From the NCBI RefSeq assembly GCF_003002025.1, contig NZ_PVZB01000017.1:62001-126000 (forward strand): a DNA stretch of 64,000 nt. Reading direction: 5' to 3'. A program made the translations under genes and the position numbers. This DNA is from Paraburkholderia sp. BL25I1N1 (GTDB taxonomy: Bacteria > Pseudomonadota > Gammaproteobacteria > Burkholderiales > Burkholderiaceae). Position 1 is the first letter of the stretch; the number at the start of each line of letters is the position of its first letter. Shown here piece by piece: positions 16,823-25,843 of this stretch. The notes below the pieces were generated by a model, which made no database searches, was not told where the DNA came from, and saw only the letters and a program-made list of their open reading frames with translations.

Positions 16823-18457
16823 GTGACGGAATCCGGCAAAGAGACGCCACACTCCCCCCTTACGCGTTCGCCGCTGCTGGAGATGCAGGACATCGGCATC
16901 AGCTTCGGCGGCGTACCCGCGTTGCGCAGCGCCAATCTGAGCGTCGCCGCTGGCGAAGTGCATGCGCTGATCGGCCAGAACGGCGCGGGCAAATCGACCA
17001 TGATCAAGATCCTGACCGGCGCGTATCGACGCGGCTCGGGCAGCGTGCGCTTCGAAGGCCGCGAAGTCGATTTCCGCACGCCCAAGCAGGCGCGCGAGGC
17101 CGGCATCAGCACGATCTATCAGGAGATCAACCTGGTGCCGTTCCGCTCGGTGGCGGAAAACATTTTCCTTGGCCGTGAGCCGCGCCGCTTCGGCTTGATC
17201 GACTGGCGCGCGGTGCAGCAACGCGCCGCCGCGCTGCTCGAATCGTTCGGTTTGCAGATCGATGTGAAGAAGCCCGTCGGCCGCTATTCGACCGCGATTC
17301 AGCAGATGGTCGCGCTCGCGCGCGCGGTGTCGTCGGACGCGAAGATGGTCATCATGGACGAGTCCACTTCATCGCTCGACGAACGCGAAGTGGAGCTGCT
17401 GTTCACTGTGGTGCGCAAGCTGCGCGACGACGGCCGCGCGGTGATCTTCGTGTCGCACCGGCTCGACGAACTCTACGCGCTGTGCGACCGCGTTACCGTG
17501 ATGCGCGACGGCGAGACGGTCGCGCAAAGCGCCATGGCGGACATGGACAAACTGCAACTCGTCACGACGATGCTCGGCCGCACACTCGCCGCCGTCGTGC
17601 AGGACGACGCCGAAGCACGCGAAGCGAACCTCGCGCGACGCGGCAAGCAGATGATCGCGGCCACGCAACTGAGCGCGCACCCGAAGGTGAGCGACGTTTC
17701 ACTCGAAGTGCACGCCGGAGAAGCCGTAGGTCTTGCCGGCCTGCTCGGCTCGGGCCGCACCGAAACCATGCGGCTCATGTTCGGCGCCGATCCGCTGGAG
17801 CAAGGTTCGCTCTCGATCGGCGGCGAGACAGTCGCGCTGAAGTCGCCGCAGGACGCAATCTCGCGCGGTCTCGCCTATCTCACCGAAGACCGCAAGGCCG
17901 AGGGCATCGTCCCCGAACTCTCGGTGCGCGACAACCTCACGCTGGTCTGTCTGCGCACGCTGACCAGGAATGGCGTGGTCGACGTGAAGAAACAGCAGGC
18001 GATTGTCGATCGCTTTATTCTGTCGCTCGGCATCAAGCTGCGTTCCGCCGATCAGCCGATCCGCGAACTGTCGGGCGGCAATCAGCAGAAGGTTCTGCTG
18101 GCGCGCTGGCTGGCCGCCGAGCCTTCGCTCCTGCTGCTCGACGAACCGACGCGCGGCATCGACGTCGGCGCCAAAGCGGATGTGGCGAAGATCGTGCGCG
18201 AGCTGCGCGACGCGGGCCTCGCCGTGCTGCTGTCCGCTTCCGAACTGGAGGAGCTGACCGCTGTGGCCGATCGCGCGGTGGTGATCCGCGACGGCCGCAC
18301 AGTCGCCGAACTGAATGGCGCCGACATGAGCGAGACCGCGATCATGGACGCCATCGCCTACGGCAGCGACGGCCATTCGCAACTCGCGGAAGCCGCGCAA
18401 ACGGCAAACGCCGCACACATCGAAGACGCGTTGGAGGACGACCGTCATGGCGCTTAA
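16823..18457 (+). CDS. ytfR: Sugar ABC transporter, double ATP-binding protein (YtfR-like)
   Basis: A 544-residue cytosolic ATPase with two fused nucleotide-binding domains, as in RbsA, MglA and YtfR. The first has Walker A GQNGAGKS, a Q-loop in YQEINLVP and VIMDESTSSLD. In the second the Walker A position is degenerate (GLLGSGRTE), normal for this subfamily, while LSGGNQQK and LLLLDEPTRGIDVG are intact. The GTG start at 16823 is preceded by AGGAGGAC; the frame is open for 250 bases upstream but that part has no family similarity. Its end overlaps the first permease gene by 11 bases. Confidence 0.92.
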   Translation: MTESGKETPHSPLTRSPLLEMQDIGISFGGVPALRSANLSVAAGEVHALIGQNGAGKSTMIKILTGAYRRGSGSVRFEGREVDFRTPKQAREAGISTIYQEINLVPFRSVAENIFLGREPRRFGLIDWRAVQQRAAALLESFGLQIDVKKPVGRYSTAIQQMVALARAVSSDAKMVIMDESTSSLDEREVELLFTVVRKLRDDGRAVIFVSHRLDELYALCDRVTVMRDGETVAQSAMADMDKLQLVTTMLGRTLAAVVQDDAEAREANLARRGKQMIAATQLSAHPKVSDVSLEVHAGEAVGLAGLLGSGRTETMRLMFGADPLEQGSLSIGGETVALKSPQDAISRGLAYLTEDRKAEGIVPELSVRDNLTLVCLRTLTRNGVVDVKKQQAIVDRFILSLGIKLRSADQPIRELSGGNQQKVLLARWLAAEPSLLLLDEPTRGIDVGAKADVAKIVRELRDAGLAVLLSASELEELTAVADRAVVIRDGRTVAELNGADMSETAIMDAIAYGSDGHSQLAEAAQTANAAHIEDALEDDRHGA

Positions 18458-19484
18458 GTTGCACACCGAATCGTTGCATACCGAGCCGCCGCTCGGGGAA
18501 ACCGCCCAGCAGACGGCGGCCGCTTTGCCCGCCTCCCCGGCAACCACGGTGCGTAAATGGCGCCATCTCGCCATGCAGCGCGAAGTCATCGTGCTGCTCG
18601 CGATGGTGCTGTTCAACCTGATCTTCACGCCGCACTTCTGGTCGCTGCAAACCTTCAACGTCAACATGACGCAGGTGGTGACGATCGTGATCGTCGGCAT
18701 CGGCATGACGCTGGTGGTAGCGACGGGCGGCATCGATCTGTCGGTGGGCGCGTCGATGGCAATCTCCGGTGCGCTCGCGCCGATGCTGTTCCTGAACATC
18801 GCCGGGCCCGGCGGCATCGCGCTCGCGTTCGTGCTGCCGGTACTCGCCGCCGCGCTGTGCGGCGTCTTCAACGGCTTGCTCGTCACGAGGTTATCCGTGC
18901 AGCCGATTGTCGCGACGTTGGTGCTGTTCATTGCCGGACGCGGCATCGCGCAGGTCGTCACCGACGGCAGCCTGCAGGCGTTCAACACGCCCGCCTTTCA
19001 GTGGATCGCGCTCGGCAAGGTCGCGGGCGTGCCCTTTCAGGTGCTGCTGATGCTGGCGCTGGTCGTCCTGTTCGCGTGGGTCGTGCGCAAGACGCTGTTC
19101 GGCCAGTATCTGCTGATCACCGGTGGCAATGAAAAAGCCGCCTATCTATGCGGCGTGCCGACGGCCACCGTGAAGCTGATCGCCTACACGCTCTGCGCGG
19201 CGCTCGCGGGGTTGGCGGGGCTGATCTCGATCTCCGTGAATTCATCCTCGGATGCGAACGTGGTCGGACTCGGCGTCGAACTCGATGCGATTGCCGCGGT
19301 CGCCGTCGGCGGCACGGCGCTGACGGGCGGCAAGGCGTATATCGGCGGCACGCTGATCGGCGCGCTGATCATCCAGTTGCTGCGCTACACGCTGCTCGCG
19401 CACGGCATTCCCGACGCGGCGGCGCTGGTGGTGAAGGCCGCCATCATCGTCGCGGCGGTTTATGTGCAGCGGCGCTCCCGCTAA
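18447..19484 (+). CDS. ytfT: Sugar ABC transporter permease (YtfT-like)
   Basis: A 345-residue inner-membrane permease of the ribose/galactofuranose class, with about nine to ten hydrophobic segments beginning near residue 48. The GMTLVVATGGIDLSVGA signature and the C-terminal AAVAVGGTALTGGKAYIGGT are diagnostic of this permease family. The first 45 residues are a hydrophilic, Thr/Ala-rich cytosolic extension. The start overlaps the ATPase gene, which indicates translational coupling. It forms a heterodimeric channel with the next gene product. Confidence 0.92.
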   Translation: MALKLHTESLHTEPPLGETAQQTAAALPASPATTVRKWRHLAMQREVIVLLAMVLFNLIFTPHFWSLQTFNVNMTQVVTIVIVGIGMTLVVATGGIDLSVGASMAISGALAPMLFLNIAGPGGIALAFVLPVLAAALCGVFNGLLVTRLSVQPIVATLVLFIAGRGIAQVVTDGSLQAFNTPAFQWIALGKVAGVPFQVLLMLALVVLFAWVVRKTLFGQYLLITGGNEKAAYLCGVPTATVKLIAYTLCAALAGLAGLISISVNSSSDANVVGLGVELDAIAAVAVGGTALTGGKAYIGGTLIGALIIQLLRYTLLAHGIPDAAALVVKAAIIVAAVYVQRRSR

Positions 19485-19530
19485 GTCTCGCTAACTCGCG
19501 CGCCTCAGAGAAAATTCCGGACTCCAAGCG

Positions 19531-20490
19531 ATGAAAAAGAATCTTCCTATCCTGCTCGCGCTGGCCGCGCTCGTCGTGTTCGGCCTCGTGCGCTACGAGC
19601 ATTTCGGCTCGGCGTACAACATCACGTCGTTCTGGCGTTACAACTCGATGTTCGCGCTGATCTCGGTCGGCATGGCGTTCGTGATCATCACGGGCGGCAT
19701 CGACCTGTCGGTGGGGACCGTGGCCGCGCTGGCAAGCGTTGTCGCCGCGCTGACCAGTGTCCATGGCGGCTGGGTTGCCGTGCTGGCGGGATGCGCAGCG
19801 GGACTCGCGGTCGGCGTGCTCAACGGACTAATCATCACGCGCCTGAAAATCCTGCCGTTTATCGTCACGCTCGCTACGAGCCTCGGCGCGCACGGCGTCG
19901 CGCTGCTGCTCGGCAAAAACGATGCGGTGTCGATTGCCGCCGAGTCGAACTTCGGCAACTTCGGCCAGGGCGATCTGTTCGGACTGCCGATTCCCGGCAT
20001 CGTCGCGGTGGTGGCGGCGCTGGCCGGCTGGCTGGCGCTGCGTAGTACGCGCTTTGGGCGGCACTCGCTGGCTATCGGCGGCAGCGAGGAAGCAGCGCGG
20101 CTGATGGGTCTGAACGTCGACCGCACGCTGGTGACGGCGTATGCGGTAAGCGGTCTGCTCGCCGGCATGGCGGGCGTGATCCTCGCCGCGCAATTCGGCG
20201 CGGGACAACCTAACGAAGGCGTCGGCTGGGAGCTGTTCGCGATCTCGGCGGTGGTGCTCGGCGGCACGCTGCTGACGGGCGGCGAAGGTTCGATCGCGAT
20301 GACGATCGCCGGCGTGTTGTTGCTCGGTCTGGTGTTCAACCTGCTGAACTTCGAGAACGGGCTAGGGTTTATCAGCTTGTCGGCGTACTGGCAGTCAGTG
20401 ATTCGCGGCGTGTTCCTGCTGCTGGTGATCGTGTTGCAGGCTCGCGTGCTGAGACAACGAGGGAAAAAACGGGTCGCGGCTCCGGCGTGA
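19531..20490 (+). CDS. yjfF: Sugar ABC transporter permease (YjfF-like)
   Basis: A 319-residue permease paralogous to the preceding one, with FVIITGGIDLSVGTVAAL and the AISAVVLGGTLLTGGEGS signature. It has about nine membrane segments. The ATG lies 46 bases after the previous stop, with no strong ribosome site visible, so coupling to the upstream gene is likely. Having two non-identical permeases is typical of the YtfQRT-YjfF galactofuranose system and distinguishes it from ribose and xylose systems with one permease. Confidence 0.92.
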   Translation: MKKNLPILLALAALVVFGLVRYEHFGSAYNITSFWRYNSMFALISVGMAFVIITGGIDLSVGTVAALASVVAALTSVHGGWVAVLAGCAAGLAVGVLNGLIITRLKILPFIVTLATSLGAHGVALLLGKNDAVSIAAESNFGNFGQGDLFGLPIPGIVAVVAALAGWLALRSTRFGRHSLAIGGSEEAARLMGLNVDRTLVTAYAVSGLLAGMAGVILAAQFGAGQPNEGVGWELFAISAVVLGGTLLTGGEGSIAMTIAGVLLLGLVFNLLNFENGLGFISLSAYWQSVIRGVFLLLVIVLQARVLRQRGKKRVAAPA

Positions 20491-21153
20491 TTGGCTGAAC
20501 CACGCGGCTTGAATGATGCATTCGACGTGGCGGGGTGACGGCTCAGAGCGCGCCGCTGATTTGCTTTCCTTTGCCGCGCCTCGGAGTAATCAAAATGGCA
20601 AACGTTCAAACCTCGGCTTCAACTGGGATTCCGGCGTGCCTGACGGCCATCGCACCGCCTTTGTGTACCAACACGGCGCCGTCGCAGTTGACCGATAAAA
20701 ACGCGGTCACGGACACGCCGCGACGCTTTTTCTCTCCGTGCGTCGCCCTTTTTGCCAGTTTTATCAGCAGGGTCAATGCTGCAGCGCATGGCGGGTTTCG
20801 GTATCATCCTGAAAATGTTGCCCGCGTGGCGCGCCTACCCGGCGCATCCCGGACAACCGATGGCAGCCGCCCTGCGCGGCATTCGCCCATCGCCGCACCC
20901 CTGCTGAAGCGCGTAGCCGCACCACGCCGACGTATTCCGCGGCGCCGATCGCAACGACAGCCGGCGCCGACGCTTCCAGGTCCGGTAACCCGCATGACCA
21001 CGCTCAACCGCCGCGCCGCAGCCCCCAGGCAGCGGGCGCGGTAAAATAGCGGATTGCGCGTGATTCCCGTATGGGTGAGCGCAGCATCGCCCTTGCCGTG
21101 CCGGCCGGCTCAAAACGACTGGCCGCCCTTGTTTTCGCACTATCCAAGAAGCC
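20491..21153. other. 663-base gene-free stretch upstream of ferredoxin-NADP reductase
   Basis: Several short open frames exist here but all lack ribosome sites and have arginine-rich, antisense-like composition. A TAAAAT box at about 21042-21047 may be the minus-10 element for the reductase gene. Nothing else could be assigned. Confidence 0.4.
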
Positions 21154-21924
21154 ATGAGCAACCTGAATTCACAAACCGTCCTGAGCGTCCATCACTGGAC
21201 CGATACGCTTTTCAGCTTCACCTGCACGCGCGACCCGGGGTTCCGTTTCGAAAACGGCCAGTTCACGATGGTCGGCCTCGAAGTCGACGGCAAGCCGCTG
21301 ATCCGCGCCTACAGCCTCGCGAGTGCGAACTACGAAGAGCACCTCGAATTCCTGAGCATCAAGGTGCAGGACGGCCCGCTCACGTCGCGTTTGCAGCATC
21401 TGAAGGTCGGCGACGAAGTGCTGATCGGCAAGAAGCCGGTCGGCACGCTGATGGCCGACAACCTGCTGCCGGGCAAGACGTTGTGGCTGTTGTCCACCGG
21501 CACGGGCCTCGCGCCGTTCATGTCGATCATTAAAGATCCGGACATTTACGAGCGCTACGAGCGCGTGGTGCTCACGCACACCTGCCGTTTCGTCGACGAA
21601 CTGGCGTACAAGGAATACATCACGGATCACTTGCCGGCGCACGAGCATCTGGGCGAGCTGGTTCAGGAAAAGCTGCTGTACTACCCGACTGTCACGCGCG
21701 AAGCGTTCCAGAACCGTGGCCGTATCACCGAACTGATCGAAACCGAAAAGCTGTTCGCCGACCTCGGCGTGCCGGGCTTTTCGCTCGAAAACGACCGCGT
21801 GATGCTCTGCGGCAGCCCGCATATGCTGCGCGACACGCGCAAGCTGCTCGACGACGCAGGTTTCCAGGAAGGCAGCAACAACTCGCCGGGTCACTACGTG
21901 GTCGAAAAGGCCTTCGTCGGCTGA
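21154..21924 (+). CDS. fpr: Ferredoxin--NADP(+) reductase
   Basis: A 256-residue FAD enzyme that passes electrons between NADPH and ferredoxin or flavodoxin. The FAD motif is RAYSLASA (about residues 51-58), the NADP-binding stretch is LLSTGTGLAPFMSI (about 109-122), and the NADP ribose/C-terminal region has VMLCGSPHM and ends in VVEKAFVG, the short C-terminal tail of bacterial subclass II Fpr. The length fits. It is cytosolic and acts in iron-sulfur assembly and oxidative-stress electron supply. It is a single-gene unit with its own terminator. Confidence 0.95.
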   Translation: MSNLNSQTVLSVHHWTDTLFSFTCTRDPGFRFENGQFTMVGLEVDGKPLIRAYSLASANYEEHLEFLSIKVQDGPLTSRLQHLKVGDEVLIGKKPVGTLMADNLLPGKTLWLLSTGTGLAPFMSIIKDPDIYERYERVVLTHTCRFVDELAYKEYITDHLPAHEHLGELVQEKLLYYPTVTREAFQNRGRITELIETEKLFADLGVPGFSLENDRVMLCGSPHMLRDTRKLLDDAGFQEGSNNSPGHYVVEKAFVG

Positions 21925-21965
21925 GTCACGTTCCGACCTTCGCGGCCCGCCGCCGCGAAATCAGC

Positions 21966-21993
21966 AAAAGGAGCCTATGGGCTCCTTTTTTTT
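21966..21993 (+). terminator. Rho-independent terminator after fpr
   Basis: AGGAGCC (21969-21975) and GGCTCCT (21980-21986) form a stem followed by eight T ending at 21993. Confidence 0.9.
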
Positions 21994-22357
21994 GCCCAGT
22001 TACAATTCGGCGTCGCCGGACTGACATTCGGCGTCGGTATTCTTCCTACAAAACAGGCGTTACAATTCATCGACCATTGCGTGAAATGTGGGCGCTAACC
22101 CTTGGTGCGACTGCATTTTTTCTTTTAATGAGATATCATCGCGGCGCATCATCAGTCGAATTGTCCTGCCTGTCGTGGCCCGTCCGCCATGTTACTGAAT
22201 GTAAATTTCGTTACGTCACACTGTAGCGATTCATCCGTTGCGTCCTAAGCGCGACGGCCTGCACCTGGAGGCTAGAGACCCACATGCGTTCTTTCGTCTT
22301 CGCGCCGCTCATGCGCATCCGCTTCGCTGTCCACAGCGTTTCCTGACAGGGAAAGTC
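21994..22357. other. Upstream region of the two-component pair with a spaced repeat
   Basis: About 360 bases with no gene. GTTACAATTC occurs at 21999-22008 and again at 22059-22068, exactly 60 bases apart, and an AT-rich tract with ATTTTTTCTTTTAATGAGATATC follows around 22110-22140 that may hold the promoter of the kinase gene. Confidence 0.45.
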
Positions 22358-23236
22358 ATGGATACGTCGACCGTCGTCCGGTTCACCGCCCCTCTTGCTT
22401 CGTCACCGGCACGTGACGGATTCGACGCGTGCGCCGCGGCCGATCCGGTTGCGCTGACCTCGCCGGCCGATCGGGAACTTGCGCGGCTGCGCGCCCGGGT
22501 GCGCGAACTCTCGGCCGAACTGGTTCAGGCGCAGGAAGCCGCTTGCCGCCATGTGGCGCGCGAGTTGCACGATGGCGTGGGCGCCGAACTGACGGCGACG
22601 CGTTTCGCGCTCGCCGGCGTCGAAACCTGGCTGCCGGCCGACGCGCCGCCGCAGTGCGCCGCCGCGCTCGCCGTGGCGAACCGGTCGCTCGACGCGGTGT
22701 GCGAGGCTAGCCGCCAGGCTGTCGCGGAACTGCATGCGCCGTCGCTCGAAGCCGGCATTGTCGGCGCGCTGGCGCACTGGGCCGGCGACTTCGCCGCACG
22801 CACGCAACTGCGCACGAGCTTTGTGTGCGCCGCCGACGTGCGCCTCACGCGTCTGCCGGCCGACGCCGCACTGGCCGTGTTCCGCGTCGCGCAGGAAGCG
22901 CTCAACAATATCGCCAAGCACGCGCGCGCCGAATCCGCCGATGTGCGGATCGAAACCAGCCGCCGTCACCTCACGCTGCTCATCAGCGACGACGGTGTCG
23001 GCGTCACGCGCAACACCCGCAGCCGTCCTGGCCATTTCGGCCTGAGCGGCATGCAGGCGCGCTGCGCGGCTTTCGACGGCACACTGCGCCTGAGCGCCCG
23101 GCGCGCCGGTTCTGAGCGCGGCGAGAACAACGAGAACGGCAAGGCGTCGCGCGGCACCCTCGTGCGCGCGCGTTTTGCCTGGGACGCGATGCTGGAGCAC
23201 GCGCCGCGCGCGGCCCGGCACGCGCTGCAATTGTGA
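22358..23236 (+). CDS. NarL-type sensor histidine kinase without a visible sensor domain
   Basis: A 292-residue cytosolic kinase. After about 35 variable residues comes a coiled-coil-like segment (ADRELARLRARVRELSAELVQAQ), then the HisKA_3 dimerisation box with the phospho-acceptor H71 in ARELHDGVGAELT, and an ATPase domain with N-box EALNNIAKHA and DDGVG. No membrane segment or extracellular sensor is present, so the input is cytosolic or comes through a partner. ATG 22358 has AGGGAA six bases upstream; the open frame begins at 22238 with TTG. The cognate regulator follows ten bases downstream. Confidence 0.85.
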   Translation: MDTSTVVRFTAPLASSPARDGFDACAAADPVALTSPADRELARLRARVRELSAELVQAQEAACRHVARELHDGVGAELTATRFALAGVETWLPADAPPQCAAALAVANRSLDAVCEASRQAVAELHAPSLEAGIVGALAHWAGDFAARTQLRTSFVCAADVRLTRLPADAALAVFRVAQEALNNIAKHARAESADVRIETSRRHLTLLISDDGVGVTRNTRSRPGHFGLSGMQARCAAFDGTLRLSARRAGSERGENNENGKASRGTLVRARFAWDAMLEHAPRAARHALQL

Positions 23237-23246
23237 GCACGCCATC

Positions 23247-23903
23247 ATGAGCCTGCGCATTTTGCTCGCCGACGACCACGCGGTGGTTCGCCAGGGCGTC
23301 CGCCAGTTGCTGCTCGATCGCGGCGTGGCGCGCGAAGTCACCGAAGCGCAAAGCGGCGCCGAAGCGCTCGACGCCGCTGCCCGGCACGCCTACGACGTGG
23401 TGCTGCTGGACATTTCGCTGCCCGACATGAACGGCGTCGAAGTGCTCAAGCGCATGAAGCGCAAGGCGCCGCGCGCGGCCGTGCTGATGTTCTCGATGTA
23501 CCGCGAGGACCAATACGCCGTGCGCGCCCTGAAGGCAGGCGCCGCCGGCTACCTGTCGAAAACCGTCGACGCCGCCCAGATGATCAGCGCGATCAAACAG
23601 GTCGCGGCGGGCCGCAAATACGTGAGCCCGGCGATGGCCGAGGCGCTCGCCGACTACGTTTCCTTCGACGGCGAACAGTTGCCGCACGAAAAGCTCTCCG
23701 ACCGCGAATATCAGACGCTGTGCATGCTCGCGTCGGGCAAGCGGCTGACGGATATTGCCGTGGCGCTCTCGCTGTCGGTGAAAACGGTCAGCGTGTACCG
23801 CACCCGGCTGCTCGAAAAAATGAAGCTGCGCAATAACGCCGAGCTGACGTTCTATGTGATGAGCAACCGGCTCATTGATCTGAATCCGGCGATGGCGGGC
23901 TGA
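23247..23903 (+). CDS. LuxR/NarL-family response regulator
   Basis: A 218-residue regulator. The receiver domain has acidic residues in LADDHAV, phospho-acceptor D55 in LLDISLPDMNG, and the conserved Lys in GYLSKTVDA. The C-terminal LuxR helix-turn-helix is LSDREYQTLCMLASGKRLTDIA followed by LSVKTVSVYRTRLLEKM. The ATG is 10 bases after the kinase stop, so the two form an operon. Target genes are unknown; the only adjacent same-strand gene is the APC permease 312 bases downstream. Confidence 0.92.
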   Translation: MSLRILLADDHAVVRQGVRQLLLDRGVAREVTEAQSGAEALDAAARHAYDVVLLDISLPDMNGVEVLKRMKRKAPRAAVLMFSMYREDQYAVRALKAGAAGYLSKTVDAAQMISAIKQVAAGRKYVSPAMAEALADYVSFDGEQLPHEKLSDREYQTLCMLASGKRLTDIAVALSLSVKTVSVYRTRLLEKMKLRNNAELTFYVMSNRLIDLNPAMAG

Positions 23904-24215
23904 CAGCCGCTAGACGCCAGCGCGGCGTTAGGTCGCTGGGTCGCTGGGTCGCTGAACAACTCGCCCTTGCCGGCGCTCATTTGCAAGAAGGCGGTTCTCG
24001 CCTGGTTGGCTGCGCATCGAGCGAAAACCTTTGCGGGCGTTGCCTGGCCCGCCTCGGACGGGAGTGCCCCCGAGTCACGTCGAACAGGGATTTTCGGCCT
24101 CTGCATCCCGCCGCTAAAAGCACGTCCCAACATGGTGCAAGGCGTGCATCCGTTAAAATCGCGGGTTTTCCGACATTCGGCGCGCAACACGCGTGCACTA
24201 CTGGAGACCCCGCCA
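23904..24215. other. Gap between response regulator and permease genes
   Basis: 312 bases without a gene. A small hairpin-like GACGCC/GGCGTT lies at 23913-23929, a three-copy 8-base tandem repeat follows, and TTAAAAT at about 24151 may serve as a minus-10 element for the permease gene. Confidence 0.45.
23931..23954. repeat. Tandem repeat, GGTCGCTG x3
   Basis: Three perfect head-to-tail copies of an 8-base unit just past the response regulator gene. Such short arrays can vary in copy number by slippage. Confidence 0.9.
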
Positions 24216-25607
24216 ATGTCCCTGTTTCGCAAGAAGAGCGTCGAGCACATGATCGCCGCGAGTGCCCAGAACGCCGGTCTCAAGAAAGCGCTCGGCGCGC
24301 TCGATCTGACCTTTCTCGGCGTCGGCGCCATTATCGGCACCGGCATTTTTGTGCTGACCGGCACCGGCGCCGTGCAGGCCGGTCCGGCTCTGATGATCTC
24401 GTTCCTGATCGCCGCGGTCGCCTGCGGCTTTGCCGCCCTAGCCTACGCCGAATTCGCGTCGACGATTCCGGTGGCCGGGTCGATCTACACCTATTCGTAT
24501 GCGACGCTCGGCGAACTGGCCGCGTGGATCATCGGCTGGGACTTGATGCTCGAGTATGGGCTGGCCACCTCGGCGGTATCGGTGGGCTGGTCGGGTTATC
24601 TGCAATCCTTGCTGTCGGGCTTCGGCGTGTCCTTGCCGGTGGCGCTGACGGCCGCGCCGGGCGCGTTGCCCGGTCATGACACGCTCTTTAACCTGCCCGC
24701 CTTCCTCGTGATGATGGCGATCACCGCGCTGTTGTCGGTCGGCGTGCGCGAGTCAACGCGGATCAACAACGTCATGGTCGCGATCAAGGTCGTCGTGGTG
24801 TTGCTGGTGATTGGCGTGGGCGTGTTTCACGTGACGCCGGCCAATTGGCATCCGTTCATGCCGAACGGCTGGAACGGCGTGTTCGGCGCGGCGGCGGTGA
24901 TGTTCTTCGCGTTCATCGGATTCGATTCGGTGTCGTCCGCGGCGGAAGAGGTGAAAGATCCGAAGCGCGATCTGCCCATCGGGATCATTGCGTCGTTGGG
25001 CGTTTGCGCGGTGTTGTATGTGGCGGTGGCCGCTGTGGTGACCGGCATCGTGCCGTCGGCGCAGTTCGCGAACATTTCGCATCCGGTGTCGTATGCGTTG
25101 CAGGTGGCTGGTCAGAAGTGGGTCGCGGGGTTTATCGACCTTGGCGCCGTGCTGGGCATGCTGACGGTGATTCTCGTGATGGCTTACGGGCAGACGCGGG
25201 TGATTTTCGCGATGTCGCGGGATGGGCTGTTGCCGGCGAGGCTTTCGCGAGTGCATCCGCGGTTTGCCACGCCGTTTTTTACGACCTGGCTTGTTGGGAT
25301 TTTCTTTGGGTTGATCGGCGCGCTCGTTCCGTTGAATGTGCTCGCTGAGCTGATCAATATCGGTACGTTGGCAGCGTTTTCGATGGTGTCGATTGCAGTG
25401 CTGGTTTTGCGGAAGACGCATCCGGATTTGCCGAGGGCGTTTCGGTGTCCCGGGGTGCCGGTTGTGCCGGTTTTGGCGGTGGCCGCGTGTCTGTTTTTGA
25501 TGGTTAATCTTCAGGCGGTTACTTGGGGCGCGTTTGTTGTTTGGTTGCTGGTTGGGATGGTTATTTATTTTGGGTATTCGCGGCGGCATTCAAAGCTGAG
25601 TAAGTGA
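24216..25607 (+). CDS. APC-family amino acid permease (cationic amino acid transporter type)
   Basis: A 463-residue inner-membrane carrier with twelve or more hydrophobic segments. The first helix GVGAIIGTGIFVLTGTGA is the consensus substrate and sodium/proton site of APC transporters, and AFIGFDSVSSAAEEVKDPKRDLP is the signature of the CAT-like YfnA/YhdG branch. ATG 24216 follows TGGAG by eight bases. From about 25000 to the end the third codon positions shift from C/G to T/G, unlike the first half of the gene. The amino acid carried is not predictable. Confidence 0.9.
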   Translation: MSLFRKKSVEHMIAASAQNAGLKKALGALDLTFLGVGAIIGTGIFVLTGTGAVQAGPALMISFLIAAVACGFAALAYAEFASTIPVAGSIYTYSYATLGELAAWIIGWDLMLEYGLATSAVSVGWSGYLQSLLSGFGVSLPVALTAAPGALPGHDTLFNLPAFLVMMAITALLSVGVRESTRINNVMVAIKVVVVLLVIGVGVFHVTPANWHPFMPNGWNGVFGAAAVMFFAFIGFDSVSSAAEEVKDPKRDLPIGIIASLGVCAVLYVAVAAVVTGIVPSAQFANISHPVSYALQVAGQKWVAGFIDLGAVLGMLTVILVMAYGQTRVIFAMSRDGLLPARLSRVHPRFATPFFTTWLVGIFFGLIGALVPLNVLAELINIGTLAAFSMVSIAVLVLRKTHPDLPRAFRCPGVPVVPVLAVAACLFLMVNLQAVTWGAFVVWLLVGMVIYFGYSRRHSKLSK

Positions 25608-25651
25608 TTTTCTCCACTCCGCGCGGGATACGGTTTTCTTGTTCTCGGGTG

Positions 25652-25703
25652 CTGGCCTTTTCATTGCTCGTCTAAATGCGTTGCACGAGAATGAGAAGGC
25701 CAG
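25652..25703. repeat. Long imperfect inverted repeat
   Basis: Arms 25652-25671 and 25685-25703 pair over 18 of 19 positions with one bulged G; the loop is 13 bases. No T run follows. Could be a transcript end structure of the permease gene or the remnant of a mobile element end. Confidence 0.75.
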
Positions 25704-25808
25704 TCGTCGTAACCGGGTGTGAACGCTGGAGCCACTCTCGCCCGTCTTCAAGGCGCGCGGGACTCAGCGGCCGAGTCGGGGCAATATCGGCGCAGATGTG
25801 GATAGGCG

Positions 25809-25843
25809 GCATCGATTAAAGCGTTTAACCGTTTAATCGATGC
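25809..25843. repeat. Perfect 12-bp inverted repeat, AT-rich
   Basis: GCATCGATTAAA (25809-25820) and TTTAATCGATGC (25832-25843) flank an 11-base centre GCGTTTAACCG. The AT-rich symmetrical form suggests a protein-binding operator more than a terminator. Confidence 0.75.
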
